Below are positions 63,916 through 64,000 of a DNA stretch of 64,000 bases, one piece after another; position 1 is the first letter of the stretch; each line of letters starts with the position of its first letter. The notes under the pieces were generated by a model. It worked only from the letters and a program-made list of their open reading frames with translations. It was not told where the DNA came from and searched no databases. The position numbers and the translations under genes are program-made. Origin of the DNA: Candidatus Pantoea formicae (lineage in GTDB: Bacteria; Pseudomonadota; Gammaproteobacteria; Enterobacterales; Enterobacteriaceae); contig NZ_VWXD01000008.1 of the NCBI RefSeq assembly GCF_011752625.1, positions 1 to 64,000 of the forward strand, written 5' to 3'.

Positions 63916-64000
63916 TCCTATGAGGAAAGCACAGACGAGTCAAAGAAATGAGACTTATATTTATCCTTTATAATCAATTGTTTATTTTTTAAGTTGGCTT

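Noticed and set aside
1-64000. CRISPR arrays, tRNA and rRNA genes
   Set aside because: No regularly spaced direct repeats, cloverleaf-like sequence with CCA or rRNA-like conserved blocks were noticed on reading both strands.

Overview
The window reads as DNA of a gamma-proteobacterium of the order Enterobacterales. The yia/sgb sugar-acid operon, umuDC, cytoplasmic alpha-amylase, a BluF photoreceptor with a ycgZ-ymgA-ariR operon and lambdoid phage genes all point there. Erwiniaceae such as Pantoea or Erwinia are my best guess, but this is inference. Whether it is chromosome or megaplasmid cannot be decided. Most of the window (about 0.15-55.6 kb) is accessory DNA between two same-strand copies of one IS3-family element: a 3' end at 1-153 and a decayed full-length copy at 55.59-56.74 kb.

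Layout. 0.15-8.2 kb: small stress and membrane genes. These include an OB-fold periplasmic protein, two 30-residue paralogous membrane peptides plus a decayed third copy, an SOS-controlled umuDC operon with a translationally coupled third gene, and a second LexA-box gene. 8.2-25.2 kb: phage debris. It holds an Ail/Lom-type outer membrane protein, tail fibre and chaperone, a plus-strand baseplate module with frameshifts, and a minus-strand lambdoid late module in normal order (Q, holin, SAR endolysin, spanins, a frameshifted DUF2235 lipase, small and large terminase, portal). 25.8-36 kb: an MFS efflux gene broken by an amber codon, a TetR regulator, cytoplasmic alpha-amylase, a chemoreceptor and a GAF/degenerate-GGDEF/EAL protein. 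36-49 kb: small stress and biofilm-type genes centred on a BluF (BLUF-EAL) homologue. 49.5-55.2 kb: a VOC protein, an NTF2-like protein, decayed mobile DNA, a 5'-truncated YoaK-like gene and an MFS transporter. 57.4-64 kb: a yiaK-yiaL-MFS-lyxK-sgbH-sgbU-sgbE operon for L-ascorbate/L-xylulose-type carbon, which looks like core metabolism.

The most striking feature is the number of YcgZ/YmgA/AriR-type connector proteins. In E. coli this is a single small operon controlled by blue light through BluF and the repressor BluR. Here I count about 15 members of four recognisable subtypes. Ten lie between 39.8 and 48.9 kb around bluF, and the rest are scattered at 12, 28.5-29 and 36 kb. A canonical ycgZ-ymgA-ariR operon with a 12-bp-arm inverted repeat in its promoter lies 1.8 kb from bluF. 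One subtype (65-67 residues) seems to use ATG, GTG and CTG starts in its three copies. The set looks like a light/stress-to-biofilm signalling hub that grew by duplication. Nearby KGG-repeat proteins and the c-di-GMP-type EAL protein at 33.6 kb fit that theme.
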